From Carposina sasakii (lineage: Eukaryota > Arthropoda > Insecta > Lepidoptera > Carposinidae), in NCBI GenBank assembly GCA_014607495.2, contig CP053152.1, positions 11,887,899 to 11,951,898 on the forward strand: DNA of 64,000 nt. The letters run 5' to 3'. Position numbers and translations under genes: made by a program. Within the stretch, counting starts at the first letter, position 1; every line of letters begins with the position of its first letter. The notes beneath the pieces are model-generated. The model did no database searches, had not been told where the DNA came from, and was given only the letters and a program-made list of their open reading frames with translations. Shown piece by piece: positions 11,328 through 25,100 of this stretch.

Positions 11328-12133
11328 CAGTTAGAATTTTTTTACCATTACTTACTTAATTATTGAGCTTTATGAATCTGATATGTATTTAAATCTGTTA
11401 GTGGAAAACATAAAATAGAATGCTATTAGGACTAAACTTACACTGGATTTGTATTGTGTGTTTATTATGTGGAAAATAAAGACCTTTTAAAATTGAAAAA
11501 TTGAAATCTGTGAAAGAAGTCTGGGATTCGTACACCAATTTAAATATTTTACATTTACACTGGGTCTTTTCTAAATAATAGCAAATTGCTTTTCAATTTT
11601 ATCAACACTTTACGAGTACGATTAGTTCCACAAAGAGAGCCAAACTTGTCGGCACCGCTTTCTAAACCACCATTAATCTCAGTTGGTAGGCAATTTCACC
11701 TCTTATTATCTCATTTGGGGGGAATTTAATGCAACAATGACTGTTTCTTAATTTCATTACCACCCACTGCCTCAGCAGGGCCGGCCGGCGTCGTCTCGTA
11801 ACAATGTTTTATTGTGCTCCAATGGAAACAAATTAACGCAATGACCGAGTGAAATTTGTTGGTGAATCATGTATAGGAAACGGCTATGTTTCACGGTTTG
11901 ATATGCGGCTAATTAGTGAAGTTTGATTTTTTAAGTTAAGGTATAGAACTAGTTCCAGACCTCTGTTATATGATGATCTGGAAAGAAGGGAAGGTCTCTG
12001 CTTTGAAGCCGGTTTGCCATCTGCACCTTTAATCAAGGTCAACGCACAGTTAAACTTTTTGTAAAAGATTGACTTTCCATTTCCTTTAAGGAACTTTCTT
12101 TCAATTACACAAAATAACATTAAAAAAATTTCG
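11328..12133. other. Intergenic, no gene seen
   Basis: No recognised feature. A GC-rich patch (GGGCCGGCCGGCGTCGTC) at about 11778 is isolated. Confidence 0.4.
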
Positions 12134-12284
12134 TCGATGAAGTGACATCCTATCTAACATTTTTTTACAAATCAACTTTTTTAATGCAATATACTTATAA
12201 TTCAATTTCGCGTGCACTGTTTTCTTCTCCTGTAAAATAAGCAATATGCTTATTTGACAGTTAGGAGGTATTGTCACTTCATCG
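12134..12284. mobile_element. Small foldback element upstream of fng
   Basis: CGATGAAGTGACA (12134-12146) pairs with TGTCACTTCATCG at the right end (12272-12284), and the inner CTATCTAAC pairs loosely with GTTAGGAGG. About 150 bp, non-coding. Confidence 0.6.
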
Positions 12285-12539
12285 ATATCCATGTTATATT
12301 CAAAGCTACAGTAACTTATAATAGAACTAATTCGATAAAAGCTCGATTCGATAAAGCATATTTGAATTAATACGATATTAATAATTAAATCCTATATATA
12401 TCACCTTAAAAAACAAATAAGACATTATCGTGTTTTTAGGATTAACCAAAAACGTCCACCTGTATTGTATCTTTTGTGCTTAAAGTTAAAAGGGCAAAAC
12501 GTTTTCGATGTTGCATAAACAATTACCTGATCATTAACA

Positions 12540-12873
12540 TGGGTGTCGCTGGCAGCGGGCTGCAGTTCGCGGACAGGCGCGCGCGCAGGTAGGAGACTCA
12601 AGAAAAAAGGGACAGTAATATCGCATCTCTCCCTTACACCACGTGGTGGGGCGGCTTTGCGGAGGCGCGGGCAAGCAGCGTGTGTTTGCTGTCTGCCTGT
12701 GCTACATTTTTATTCAGTTTGTAACTGTTCCTTGAAGCCGCGACACTGCGCCGCGATTGTTGAGCTCTGCTCCTGCTAACTTTTTTAAACTGTGCATTGA
12801 TAACAACAGTCTAACAGATGAGTGATAAGGTGATCCATGTGCAACTTTACCAGCGCTTCGGTGCCAGCCTGCT
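12540..12873 (+). promoter_or_regulatory. GC-rich region upstream of fng start; probable 5' UTR or promoter
   Basis: This block is markedly richer in G, C and CpG than its surroundings, including a GCGCGCGC run near 12578, directly before the fng start codon. It contains a small upstream open frame at 12818-12892 that overlaps the fng ATG. No transcription start was identified. GCGCAG followed by GTAGGA near 12586 could be a splice donor of an untranslated exon, but that is speculative. Confidence 0.4.
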
Positions 12874-13164
12874 ATGGGAAGGCGAGGTGTAATAAAAACA
12901 GCGGTTGTACTCTTACTGTTTGGGTATTGCAGTCTGTTAATTTACCAACGAGGAGAACCTTTTAACCTTCAGAAGATATATGATTCGAGAGTGCAAATCT
13001 TTTTACCGCCAGTTGGAAATGTGACTAAAAACTTAACAAGTGAAAGTGAAGATAATAACATAACATTGGACGATGTATTTCTTACTGTCAAAACGACAAA
13101 ACATTATGAAAACACAAGATTACCAATAATATTTAAGACATGGTTCCAATTAGCGAAGAATCAA
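12874..13164 (+). CDS. fng: fng coding exon 1 (residues 1-97)
   Basis: Holds the start codon, the transmembrane anchor, the stem and the first conserved catalytic-domain strand, ending at TWFQLAKNQ. It ends in phase 0 at CAA followed by GTAAGA. The open frame runs past the donor to 13233 but loses all similarity there, which supports the splice site. Confidence 0.95.
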
Positions 13165-16100
13165 GTAAGAATATTAATTTATACAAGACTAACTTTGGTT
13201 GATGTGACTAACAATAGCAAATTTTATTATTAATATGTAGTTATGTACATACTAGTTTTAACTAAATATTTTATTATATTTATCCATATGTATTAAAGTA
13301 ACTAACTTTATAAAGTAAGGTTCCTATTACCGAAACTACCAGTAACTGCCGGTAACAGTTAAAATTTTCACCTTATGTATGAACAGTTTCAACGTATAAC
13401 AACAATTCATCGGTATTTTTTGGTTTGAGGAATCTGTCACCAGAATTAACTAACAGTATAATTCAATATGTAGTTACAGTTAAGCACAATACCTAACTAA
13501 TAATGCCATTTTATATAGTTAAAGGTATGAAAGCACTGGATATTTTAATGATTTCAATGCCGCGTATAATTTTCTGGATAGGTACACAATAAACATAGAA
13601 ACGGAAGTTGTTGTTCTATAAGATCAATTGAATAATAACGATACATTTAAATTTACATTCGCTTATGCAGACGATATTTTTAAATAATAACTAGCATAGA
13701 TTCTGACAGTAATATAATTCCCGCTGAGGGTCAGTTTCAATACCAGAATAATATATGCACTGGAAAATGTGCACAGCGGGGTCCATACTATCTATAACTG
13801 TAAGGGCATTGCTATTAGCTTTACAATTACTTATACGGAACGGCTTAATGCTACACCTTTTATTGTGGTTGATATTCTTCGAGCACATCCCGAAGAGTTA
13901 CAAACCAGTTTCTTGTAAGACTCGTATCGTCATTAACGAAACAACATAATTATGCAGAATTTCGTTAAACCATCAATCGCGCAGTAGGAGATAAGTACTA
14001 AATTATCATCGTTTTATTTTAAATTAGCGAATGTTAAATTCACCTGTGTATTAAATGTCAATTTAAATAAAATTTACGACCAATTGCGGATTTTATTGTT
14101 TTGTTTTTATCTCACAAGAATTGATCGAAAAAGTTTAAAGATGCTTGAAAACCTATTATTGTTTGTTGTTAATGGTTCTTATGATTCCTTTTATAAATAT
14201 GTTTTATACATTACTACCGTTATAATATAATATAATCATTCACCGCGATAGCGTTTGATTGAGGTACAGTAAAAATAAATTTGGCTTATTCTTATTACGA
14301 AAGGATATACAATATTCCGACTATAGACTAACCAGTACAATCAATATCAATCAATAGTTCCTAAAACTAGCGCATTCAATAAAACAAACAAACTACTTAA
14401 CTTCAAAATGTCCTATATGGTATATTGTATGACTATACCTGTACAAGCATACCTACTATAATACATAAGCCGCAACTTTACAAACAAACAATAGAAACAG
14501 TTCGAGGCCGGTCGTGCACTGCCCAGTTAACTCGCATTTCCGGGATTTAACCGTGAATAAATCGACCGTTAATCCGGCTCGAAGGACCAACTTGAAGGAT
14601 TTCTACTGATTACATATAACATTAGATCAAAATCTTGTATTGTATTTTACCAAGTTGTATTTAACCTTCTTGATTAAATACGAGCCGCTTTTTCCAATGA
14701 CCAGATACGAGAAGGGAAGGAAGGAAAAATTGGCCATTAGATTCATATTTCAATTTAACTGTAAGAATGCGTCTTTCGTTCTGCATTTCAGCAAATCGCA
14801 ATAGATGTTAAATCTTTATTTTCTCTTTTTAAATAGTATAATGATAATACTATATGATAAGAATAATATACAAATATAAATGTAAATTTCAGTCTTAAAA
14901 CTTGATAAATGCACATAACTTGGCGTACTTGTCCATTGTGCACGGGCAATGCGCTTGCGCGCCACGCGCCGGCCACGTGACCCGGTTTGTGATGGCTTTA
15001 TGCCCTTTCATGTTCGAAGCTTTGCAAATCAGTCTTTTTGATCTGGTAATTAAATTGATTCACATATACAGCTACATAACGTTTCCCACGATAAACTTAT
15101 ATTTGCTAATTATAAACTGCCATTTGTTAATTTATCTTACTGGCTAATAACGAGTAATTACTATTAGTAGTATGTTATGCTTAACATTTGTGTTTTCTGT
15201 ACACAATAAAGAATAAGTTAAGCAAGTAGTGTCCCATTAAGACACTAATTTTAGTTAATTAATTCAAGAATAAATATGAATGTATATTTCATGACAAAAG
15301 ATTTCCAATAAGAATGCTTACCGGAAAAATAGCTGTCAAAAAATCATAAAAATTTCATTTGCCTCGATTTTACGCAGTCGTTGCTCTAAAATGCTCCAGT
15401 AAAACCCATCGCGGACTGTATTCCAAAACGTGTCTTTAAAATCCAGCTTTATCTGAACTTAACGGACATTTTGTTTACATATACCCACATTTTGGACAAG
15501 ATTTCCGGGCTCGTACCTTGGCCTTATCTTCGCTATTTTGTGGAGCCCGATAACAAGTTAGAGTTACCAAGAACCGAATAAATGTTCTCGCTCATCCTGT
15601 AGAGGCGGTTAAATGTTCCAAGAATTTGAGATATGGCCGTAATAATATGTTGAACGATTGAAATGATACACCATTGTTATACACCATTAATTTTGTTTTT
15701 GTTCTTTGCAACTATAGATTAATATATATTCAGTTGGTTTTGAAAATAATATTATGAATTTATTATTTTTCTACTATGTAACAATCCAAATGTTTATGAA
15801 TTTCTTAAAAATAAGTAAATGTTTAATTCCGTTTATAATGGAAAAAAAATCTATTTATTTTTTATGGGCAAAATCTATATCCTATTCGCTTCCTAGAGAA
15901 GGGTATTTATTATTTAATATTCTATATTCCCATTAAACTCAATTCATTTTAAATTTGAACTGAATAACACAAACTTACATAATACTTACATACATACATA
16001 CATAACCTCACGCCTATATCCCATAGGGGTAGGCAGAGACTACAGATCTCCATTTAGTACGTTCCAAACATACCTCTTTCGCCTCATTCACATTCATTAA

Positions 16101-19100
16101 ATTCTTCATACATGCTCGCCGGTTTGGGGTGCTCTTGACTAGCCCTTTTTTAGCACATCCCCAATTTGGTAGACCTGTGTAGGTTCGTTTAGGGCGACCT
16201 CTCCCAGCATTGCCATTCACTTCTGCCATACATATCTCTTACGTTAAACGTCTTCCATCCATCATTTCCACATATCCAAACCATCGAAGAACACCTTTCT
16301 CTATCCTTGTCACTACGTCCTCTTTCACACCGCAATATTCTCTTATCACACTATTTCTCACTCTATCTCGCAAAGTCACGCCACTTATACTTCGTAACGA
16401 TCGCATCTCAACAGCATTTATTCTACTTTCATGCTTCTTTTCCTACACCCAAGATTCACTGCCATACATCAGTGTAGGGGTGAGCACCGCTCTGTGAACA
16501 GCCAGACGAGCCTTTTTAGAGATTTTCTGGCTGCTCACAAAAGAGTGCACTGCCCCATTCACCTGCTTTTACTCTCCCGTCACCTATATCACTTCACACT
16601 TGCCATCTCTTGTAAACATACTTCCCAGATATACAAATTTCACCTGTTCTCTCTCATTTCCAATTATTATTTTATATTTGGCCATTGTTTCATCCCTTTC
16701 AATCACCATCAATTTCGTTTTACTAACATTTATTTTCATTCCTTTCTTTTGAAACGAAGTTACCATCTTTTGCAGCTCATACTCCGATGATGCAAGGATT
16801 ACTTGGTCATCGGCGTACATTTGATTAGTAACTCACCCAATCGTAATTCACTTTCTTTCAAATCATTCAGACATCCATGAACAGATTAAAGACCCAAGGC
16901 GAAGCTACACATCCCTGTCTGACTCCCATTTGGATGTCAAACCAGTCAGTGTATACACCGTTTAATCTGACACATGCGCTGGAACTCTTATAGAAGGATT
17001 CCAGCGCACGTATCAGACTGCTCTTGCTCTTACTACGGCTATATTAAAACAAAACAGAGTTTGGCTAGAACTTATCCTGCGATAGCCCAAAAGATGTGAT
17101 GACATCGTCACAAGATCACTCACAAGTTTTATACCTACCTCATCAAACAAGAAAACGTCCCTGAGTTCTTTATGCCTTTTACAGCTTGCACTCTCCAATA
17201 TTCCTATGGGTTTCCCACTACCGGGCCCTACATCCTCTGCTGACCCTCGGATCTGCCGACTGATGGTCACGCACACCAGACACTACAGTCGTAACGAGAA
17301 GCCAGATCCAAGCACCTAGCATGTAACCATAAATACATAGCTGCTAATAATTAAATATTTAACGCAATATGCAAAAACAAAATTCCTTTGCGTAGTCGTA
17401 TCTTTCCGCATAATTTTAGCAACATCGAACCGTGTTAAGATTAGTTACTTCAAACAGACATATCGTGAGCAAACCGGGGTGTGTCTAACGCTGTTTACCG
17501 ATCTTGACACGGCGATAGAGGTCTGAAAACGACATACTAAATCAAATATATTGCAACTCGGTCAGAAAATATACGATTTACGTGAAGGACTTAAAAGTGA
17601 GGATGAAGAAATTTCAAATTGATGTACTTGTAGGTAGATACATTTATTAAACTTGGTGGAAAAAAGCTTTTCTTTAATTTCGCTATTTCCTCATAATCAA
17701 TCAGATAAGTTTTTTATGAGACATAGTCTACCAAATAGGATTTATAAAATTTCGAATACAATACGTCTAACCTCATAATGCTTTTTTTCAGATAACATTA
17801 TGATGTTGTAATCTGATCATGCTTTAGTTCTTTTTTTCTCATATTAAGAAGGTTTTTTGTGTAGGTTAAATAAATACTCCTTCCAGATTTTATAAATCAC
17901 TGTATTTCACATTAACGAATTCGTGTATAGGTAGCGTTGTTCTGTCAGCAGGCAACCAGATTGCGGAGTCTCTGACCTAAATGCTAATGCGTCTACATTC
18001 TACAATGCTATTTTAAGGGTAGGGCTCTTGATTGTAACTATATTAGACCCTATAGATATGAAATTAATGTAAGGTGCTGTATGCACAGTTTTACACATAC
18101 GTGAACTTTACAATAATATTCAAACTTAAATCTTTCGGCAGCATAATGCTCACTCCCAATTACAGATATATAGGTGTTTATTTCTTTGCCACCCTTAACG
18201 AAGGGTACGTACTCTATACATCAAATAAAGTAAGTACATGCCAAAAAAAATGCTGGGAAACGATGTAATATTTTTTTATTACTCGATCGGGCGAAATTTA
18301 TAGTATCCAGTGTTTATGATAGTTTTTTCATAGACAGATATTATGTTTTTCGTGAAAAAATTCTTGCTACAAGCGTCAATGTGCATTTATGCAGAAAAAT
18401 GCAGTCCATTTACTCAACTTTGACGACCAAAAATCACTTGTATATTTAGATACTTTTTTTTGTTACAGACATGGTTCTTCACGGATACCGACAATCCAGA
18501 ACATCAAAAAGAGACCAGTAAGTATAATATCTATTTAACACATTATAACAATTTGAATTGATTTAATTTTCACACCCCATACACAAACCTACTTATGTTA
18601 TTTATTAAAGACGTATGAATCTTAAGACACCTACATACCTGTACCTATATATTTAATGTTAGTAGTATTAATATTAACATTGTTTCCAGATGGTCACATG
18701 ATAAATACGAACTGCTCAGCCACTTACAATATACAGGGGCTGTGCTGCAAGACATCGATGGAATTCGATTACTTTCTAGCGAGCGGAAAAAAGTAAGTTT
18801 AGTTCTACATACATACATAGTGCGATTACCCTCGTTTCAAAACTTTTATAATATATATTCATTTAATTATAAAATGTGATATGTATATGTAATATAATAA
18901 CTAGTAGACGCATAATGGATTTTAATACACAAGTTGGTTCTAAATCCATTTTGCTAATATTCTAGGATCGAGGATTAAAGTGGACATAAAAGTGTAAAAA
19001 GATCCATCAATGGATTTTTACAATGGATCTTAGTGGACCTAGGGAACGCCCGTCTCCGCCCGCGTGGACTGAAGAAAAAACAAAATGTCGTCGTCGTGTG

Positions 19101-22100
19101 TCGTTATGTTAAGTGGGACCTGTCACAGCATATTCCTGAATACTGCATCAAAATCGGTTCAGCCGTTTCTGAGATTAGCGTGCACAAACATAGATCCGTT
19201 ACAATTTTATTAGATAGAAGATATAGTTAGTACGATAGTTACCCTGCTTACGACGCCATAAGATTAGATACCGGAAATATAGTAATATCGTACTAATGAA
19301 ATTAGAGTCACAGAGTAAAGTAAAATAGTATGAAGCAAATATATGTATCAGAAGAAAGTAATAACATTAGTAGTAGCTTTATGTTCCTATAAATTGCTAG
19401 TTTCTCGTTATTTATTTTACACAAAGTAACAAAACATTGTGATATCCAGCTGCAGCATGCAATGTTATCATTTTTCAAGCTTGTTTCTAAGCTACGTGAT
19501 TTGAGTACAACAGCGACCATCAAATCTAGAGGCTTCATAAAGTAGGGAAAATGTGAAAATGAAAAATTACCGTCTTGCGTAGAGAATTTAACTGAATTAG
19601 TCATAGAACACGGATGATTACAATTTAAAGGAGGTAATTTCATTACTAATACACCTTTAATACTAGATGACCTTAATGATACTTTGTGTATTACCTTTTT
19701 CCTTTAAAACATACATGATAGCACTCGAGAATGGATACTTTACTTGGTCTTGCTTTTTTACTGTAAATGATAAATATACCTACTAATTCCATAATTCAAA
19801 TAAGTCGTGTCTCTGGATTTCGATTCTTCTAGTATAGTAACCTAAAATTTTATATAAGGCAAATACAATGTTAGTGCATCAATATTCCAGCTATTCTTAC
19901 AAACACTATGATTCCTACATAGGTATATGTGAGAAAAGCATTGGTTGTAGAAAATATTTAATTTGGCAACTTTAAACAATCTCCTTTATTCATAATGCTC
20001 ACGTTTTATTGTAGGTGTTGGGAATCCCTAATGACGGCATTTTTGTAAATAATTTTTCGTCATAAGAGGTCCTCTACGAGAGCTGACTGTAAATTATGTT
20101 TTAAAGTTGGTTGTAGTATTTTTGGCAATGTATTAACTTTTACAATGGAATACATCCATCATAATACTTAATCTGTCTCAGCTGCATCTCCGTTCGTACA
20201 TATCGTAAGAGTCGACTAAGGATTTCGGGCAAGTCGCTCAGGCGATGACCTAGCAACTACGGTCATTAAGCAATTACGCTATGCTAAACGTGGCTGTAGG
20301 ATATCCTATATGATCAGGCAGTTCTGGCTACCCCATTTCGAGAACACAGCCTGTATTCTATGATATATGTATGTATTATACCTTGTTTATCCTTACATTC
20401 GATAACAAGAATGGCTTCATATTCATGTTACCGAGGTCCTAGGTTTGATTCCCGGATGGGACGGACATATAAATTAACAATTTGCGTGATGAGTTTGTAA
20501 CTATTGGCAAAATCCCCCTATGGCAGTAGCCTTGTGGCGTGCCCTGGGCATAGAGGAATAAGATGTCATAGAGTGCTAATGTCATACTAACTGTTTCGAT
20601 GCACCATTAGATTTTTCGGCGCCTCACAATTCCAGTCCTTGACACTTAGATCGCAGTACTATACGTTACAATACATTAGTAATGTAGTACATTACTATAC
20701 ATTACACTAATAGAATCTAAGTGTCACCAGTCATTGACATTGTGAGGCACCGAAAAGTCTAATGGTGCATGGAAAATGGACATTAGCACTCTATGACATC
20801 TTATTCCTCTATGCCCTGGGGGAGCCTTCGTCCTACGTGGACTTCAATAGGCTTATGTAAGTGTATATGTAATCATACAGGTCGCTACTAAATATAAGAT
20901 TCACACCAACATCTGTCGTGGTAACACAATCTCTTAAACCCTCTTGTACCCAGTCAATCAAATAACTACAAAGTCCACAATTAAAACTAAATTTGTATTC
21001 CTTTCGGCATCAATCACACGTAATTATAGCACTGAGCTACAATTAACATGGATTTATAAAACACTCGGGCATTATACTAAGACGTTTAGTAATGAGAGGG
21101 TAGATAGAACACATCAAGAAAATGACATGCAACAAATTTATATTTAACATGCAACGTTAAATTCAAATCTACACGACATCGATGAGTGTTGTAAGACTTG
21201 GAAAGCTATATTTAAAACGACTTCTTAAGTAATATTGACTTCCCTTGACAGACCATGTGTTTAGAGTAAGTTTCACAACAAGTTTCAGACTAAAGTTTTT
21301 CTTCATGTGATCATTAAGCTCGAAAGGTCCCCTACATAACATACCATCACCATTTTCATAAATATTTAGGTACTGCTTAAGTGCCCGCCCAACAACTCCA
21401 GACTCTCAAAGACAACAATAGAGGAGGCTACGATAATCAATATTTAATTACATACGCTTACAAAATAAACCAGATGTTCTTGAAATCCAAGAATTTAAGT
21501 AAACCTCATCCAGCATAACTGCGCTCTTCACGTGCCGTCTCTCTAACATCAATATTTCTAAACTTCCAAACGTTATGCTGCATGACCAAGTAGGTTTTTG
21601 TTTTTATTGAAAACATGAAGCTCTTAACTTCTGTTTATGGGAGCCTTTCTGAATAAATATTGAATTTAAGCTTTTGTTTGACGACTCTAATGATCATACT
21701 AGAGCCTTCACAGAACACGATACCTACATGTGAAGATATTCGTGGCAACAAGTTCTATTTGAAATTGGTTAAATTACACAAATACCAACCCGCGTTATGT
21801 TGCAAATATAGCCATCTATTTTAGGTACGAGTATATTCCTTCTTCAATAGACCACGCACCCTTAGGGTGTTGCTATATTTTCTCAGTTTCCGAAGGCCCG
21901 TATATTTTCTCTACTTCTTAATTTTCTATTGTCCCATATCTGTCAACCCAATTTTTTCTAGGGATAATAATTGCTCAATAAAAATGTGCTTCACGGATTG
22001 TCTTGTTAATTCTTCCTGAGCAATAAACCAGGACCCTGGACGAACCAAACACTCGCATGACTGGGACCAACATCAAACCAAACACATAATCTATTTTAAA

Positions 22101-25100
22101 CAAACTCTTCGGCTGTACTTATGAAGATCAAACACACAACAAGCCTAATGTCTTTTCGAGAGCAGATCCAATATTATTTTGGGTTCACAATTATTTTCAC
22201 GCGTTTACTCAGACCTCCGGAGGCTTTGATTGTTACCCGACTCAAGAAAAGTGAGTATTTTTTTTTGTTTTCCCACGATTCATTAACGGTATAGCTTCGA
22301 GTATTTGCACCAGTATACTCTTTGGAGTTTTAATTAGTGGCGTGGTAGTAAATAAATAAAACGAAGTGAGGTTTTAATTAAATTATCAATTTGCAACGGT
22401 TGGTTGAAATTTACTATTTCGAATGGGCTATAAAAGGTTTATTAGGGCGGTTCAGAGCTTAGAGATCGTAATATTACTCTTATAATTTAAAATGAAACAA
22501 CAATGATAGTAACATAAAAGGTCGGTTAAACAATTGTTATGTTGGTAGATTAAAATATACATTCATATTTATGGCCGTTAATGATAAATACTTTTTTGTA
22601 GGTAAATCGTTCCTTTTTAAAATTTTATATTGTTGTGTAGATAATAGAAAAGATATTAAAGCTTCTTAAAAGTGAATGATTGAGCGAGCTTATGTGCGTA
22701 GAGTAAATTTATAAGAAAATAAAAAAAAAATATAAGAAAAGGTATTACAACTTCTATTAAACCGCATGTATGTGCGGTGTAAAATTAAACATCTGTCCAA
22801 GAGACGTGTATAGAATTAAACAAGAAACCTGCTCCATATTATTATAACTTGATCTCGGAGCGAGTTGTCGTCGGCCGTATTGCAGGGAGTCGCGCAGCAA
22901 CTCTGTTATTTGCAATCGATTTAATGACAGTAAATTATAGTTCCACGACGGGCAGCAAGTGAAAAACATAGTATGGACCAGCTGTGTTTCATCTTGCTTG
23001 TACAATGTGGCGGTATACCTATAGATCCCTATGAATGAATAAGTATAGGTTGGAGCTTTGAGTGGCTCCTATAAAGTTTGTATCGCTCATTTGGTGCAAC
23101 ACCTGCAAGTTGGTGAGACAACTTCTTGGATCACGTTACAATGGCACAACTTAAAAAAAAATTTATACTGGCGAAATTGCATTAAAATTATCTACACCCC
23201 TATCGTAGAATATAATGCAGATTTACATTTTTAAATTATTTTTGCATTTGTGCCAATGTTGTACCAAATGATCTATCACTTGTTTATTATCATTTTGCAG
23301 GATCACTACCAACTCCGCCGATTTGCTTATCTTATAGTCCTTATCTATTGTTCTAGATGGTTCTGTCACTTCGATGATGATAACTACGTGAACGTGCCGC
23401 AGCTGGTGAAGGTCCTCCAGTGGTATGATCACAGAAAGTCCTGGTACCTCGGCCGCACGTCCATTTTCAAGCCACTTAGGGCTTTTGCTAAAGCTGTAAA
23501 AAAGGTTTGTATGCTAAGTATACAGTAGTACCTATTATAGTATGTACTTTAGGAATTTTAGCATGGGACTAGGTTAAAACATTGTGAAGTGTGTCAATAT
23601 CATAACATAGTATAAAACAAAGTTGTTTTCCGCTGTCTGTCAAGCTGATTCAAGAGGAAGGTTTATATATATAGAATCAGTAAAGCGCGACTACCTGCGC
23701 AGAGACAATATTATTATAGCAATGGGGTGCTCTCATGCCCGCAATGTGCGAGGGTCTTCACAGGAAAGATTGGCTACATAAACCACATGCGAGCACACGA
23801 ACGACGTCTACAGACGACAAATTGAAGCGGTCGCCATGACCGAAATCGGTCGGACATCATCAGTAATGCACCCGTGCAAAGCCGGGGCGGGTCGCTAGTT
23901 TATTTACTACGTCTTAATGAACAATTTCTTTTAACGTATGTTTTATTTCGATGTATCTATGAGCGACATAATTAAGCTAAGTTTAATAACAACATAACAA
24001 GTTTAAATCAAAATCCCTTCGTCGTTTTTTACGCGAAAGAGTTAGAAGCAGTTCTTATAAACTTTCATATTTTTGGTAATAAGTAGGATAAAATTTGCAG
24101 GACTTTTAATATTATAGATAGTTAACGATATATTTTGTTTGCAGTACACTAATTATTTTTGGTTTGGCACTGGTGGAGCTGGATATTGTATAAGCCGAAG
24201 CTTAGGTCTAAGAATGTCATCTGTTGCGAGGTAAGAATTTTTCATAGTATATTCTTTAATACACAAAGGAAATACCTATTAAATAAGATGCCTTCGGTGG
24301 ATATGTGTAACGAGTACGAAATTTACTTACAAAAATATTATTTTAATATTTCAGTCGCTTAATGGCTGAGTAAGTAAACAAAGTTAATCCTGATTCCATT
24401 AGTAATTCATTTCTGCATTTTTCAAAACAGTTTTGTGTATTTATGTAAAATGTTTTATTCCAGCGGTGATAAGTTCAGGAGTATTTGTGAACGGACTGGA
24501 TTTTCAGATGATGTTACTATGGGATTCATTATTGGTAAGTAATTTTCAAGGCACATAGTTGACTCAAACTTCAATTATACTCAACCATTGAAAAATAACT
24601 TTTATGTCAAAGAAGACAAAGTACAACCATATATCACACGAGTGCCCTCAATGTATAGTTAGCACTTAGGATATGTACTAGTTACTTAGAGTTAAGCTAC
24701 GTACACACAGATTCGCTTAGCATTTAGAACCTAAAGAGTCACCAGTACCAAAGTATACGAACCGTTATTTGTTTCACAGAAATTCTAACGAAAGTCAAAA
24801 TGACTACAGTGCCGGAGCTCCACTCTCACCTGGAGCAGTTGCAGCTGATCCCAACTGAGAAGCTGAAGTACCAGGTGTCGTTAGGGTACGCTAAGCAAGG
24901 CAAGGAGTGGAACGTAGTTGATGTTCCTGGATTTGATACTAATTATGATCCCACAAGGTGAGAATAACAGTTGATTTTCTTATAATAACTATAAGTACCT
25001 ATTGTTTATTGATTAATCTGAGTCACAAAAATCACAAGAGTTATTTCGGCAGTAGAACGGCAAAAACTCTAACTAAAGCGACACTGCTAGTAAAATAAAA

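Noticed and set aside
12543..12779. 78-codon open frame in the GC-rich block before fng
   Set aside because: Likely a consequence of low stop frequency in GC-rich promoter or 5' UTR sequence; no domain.
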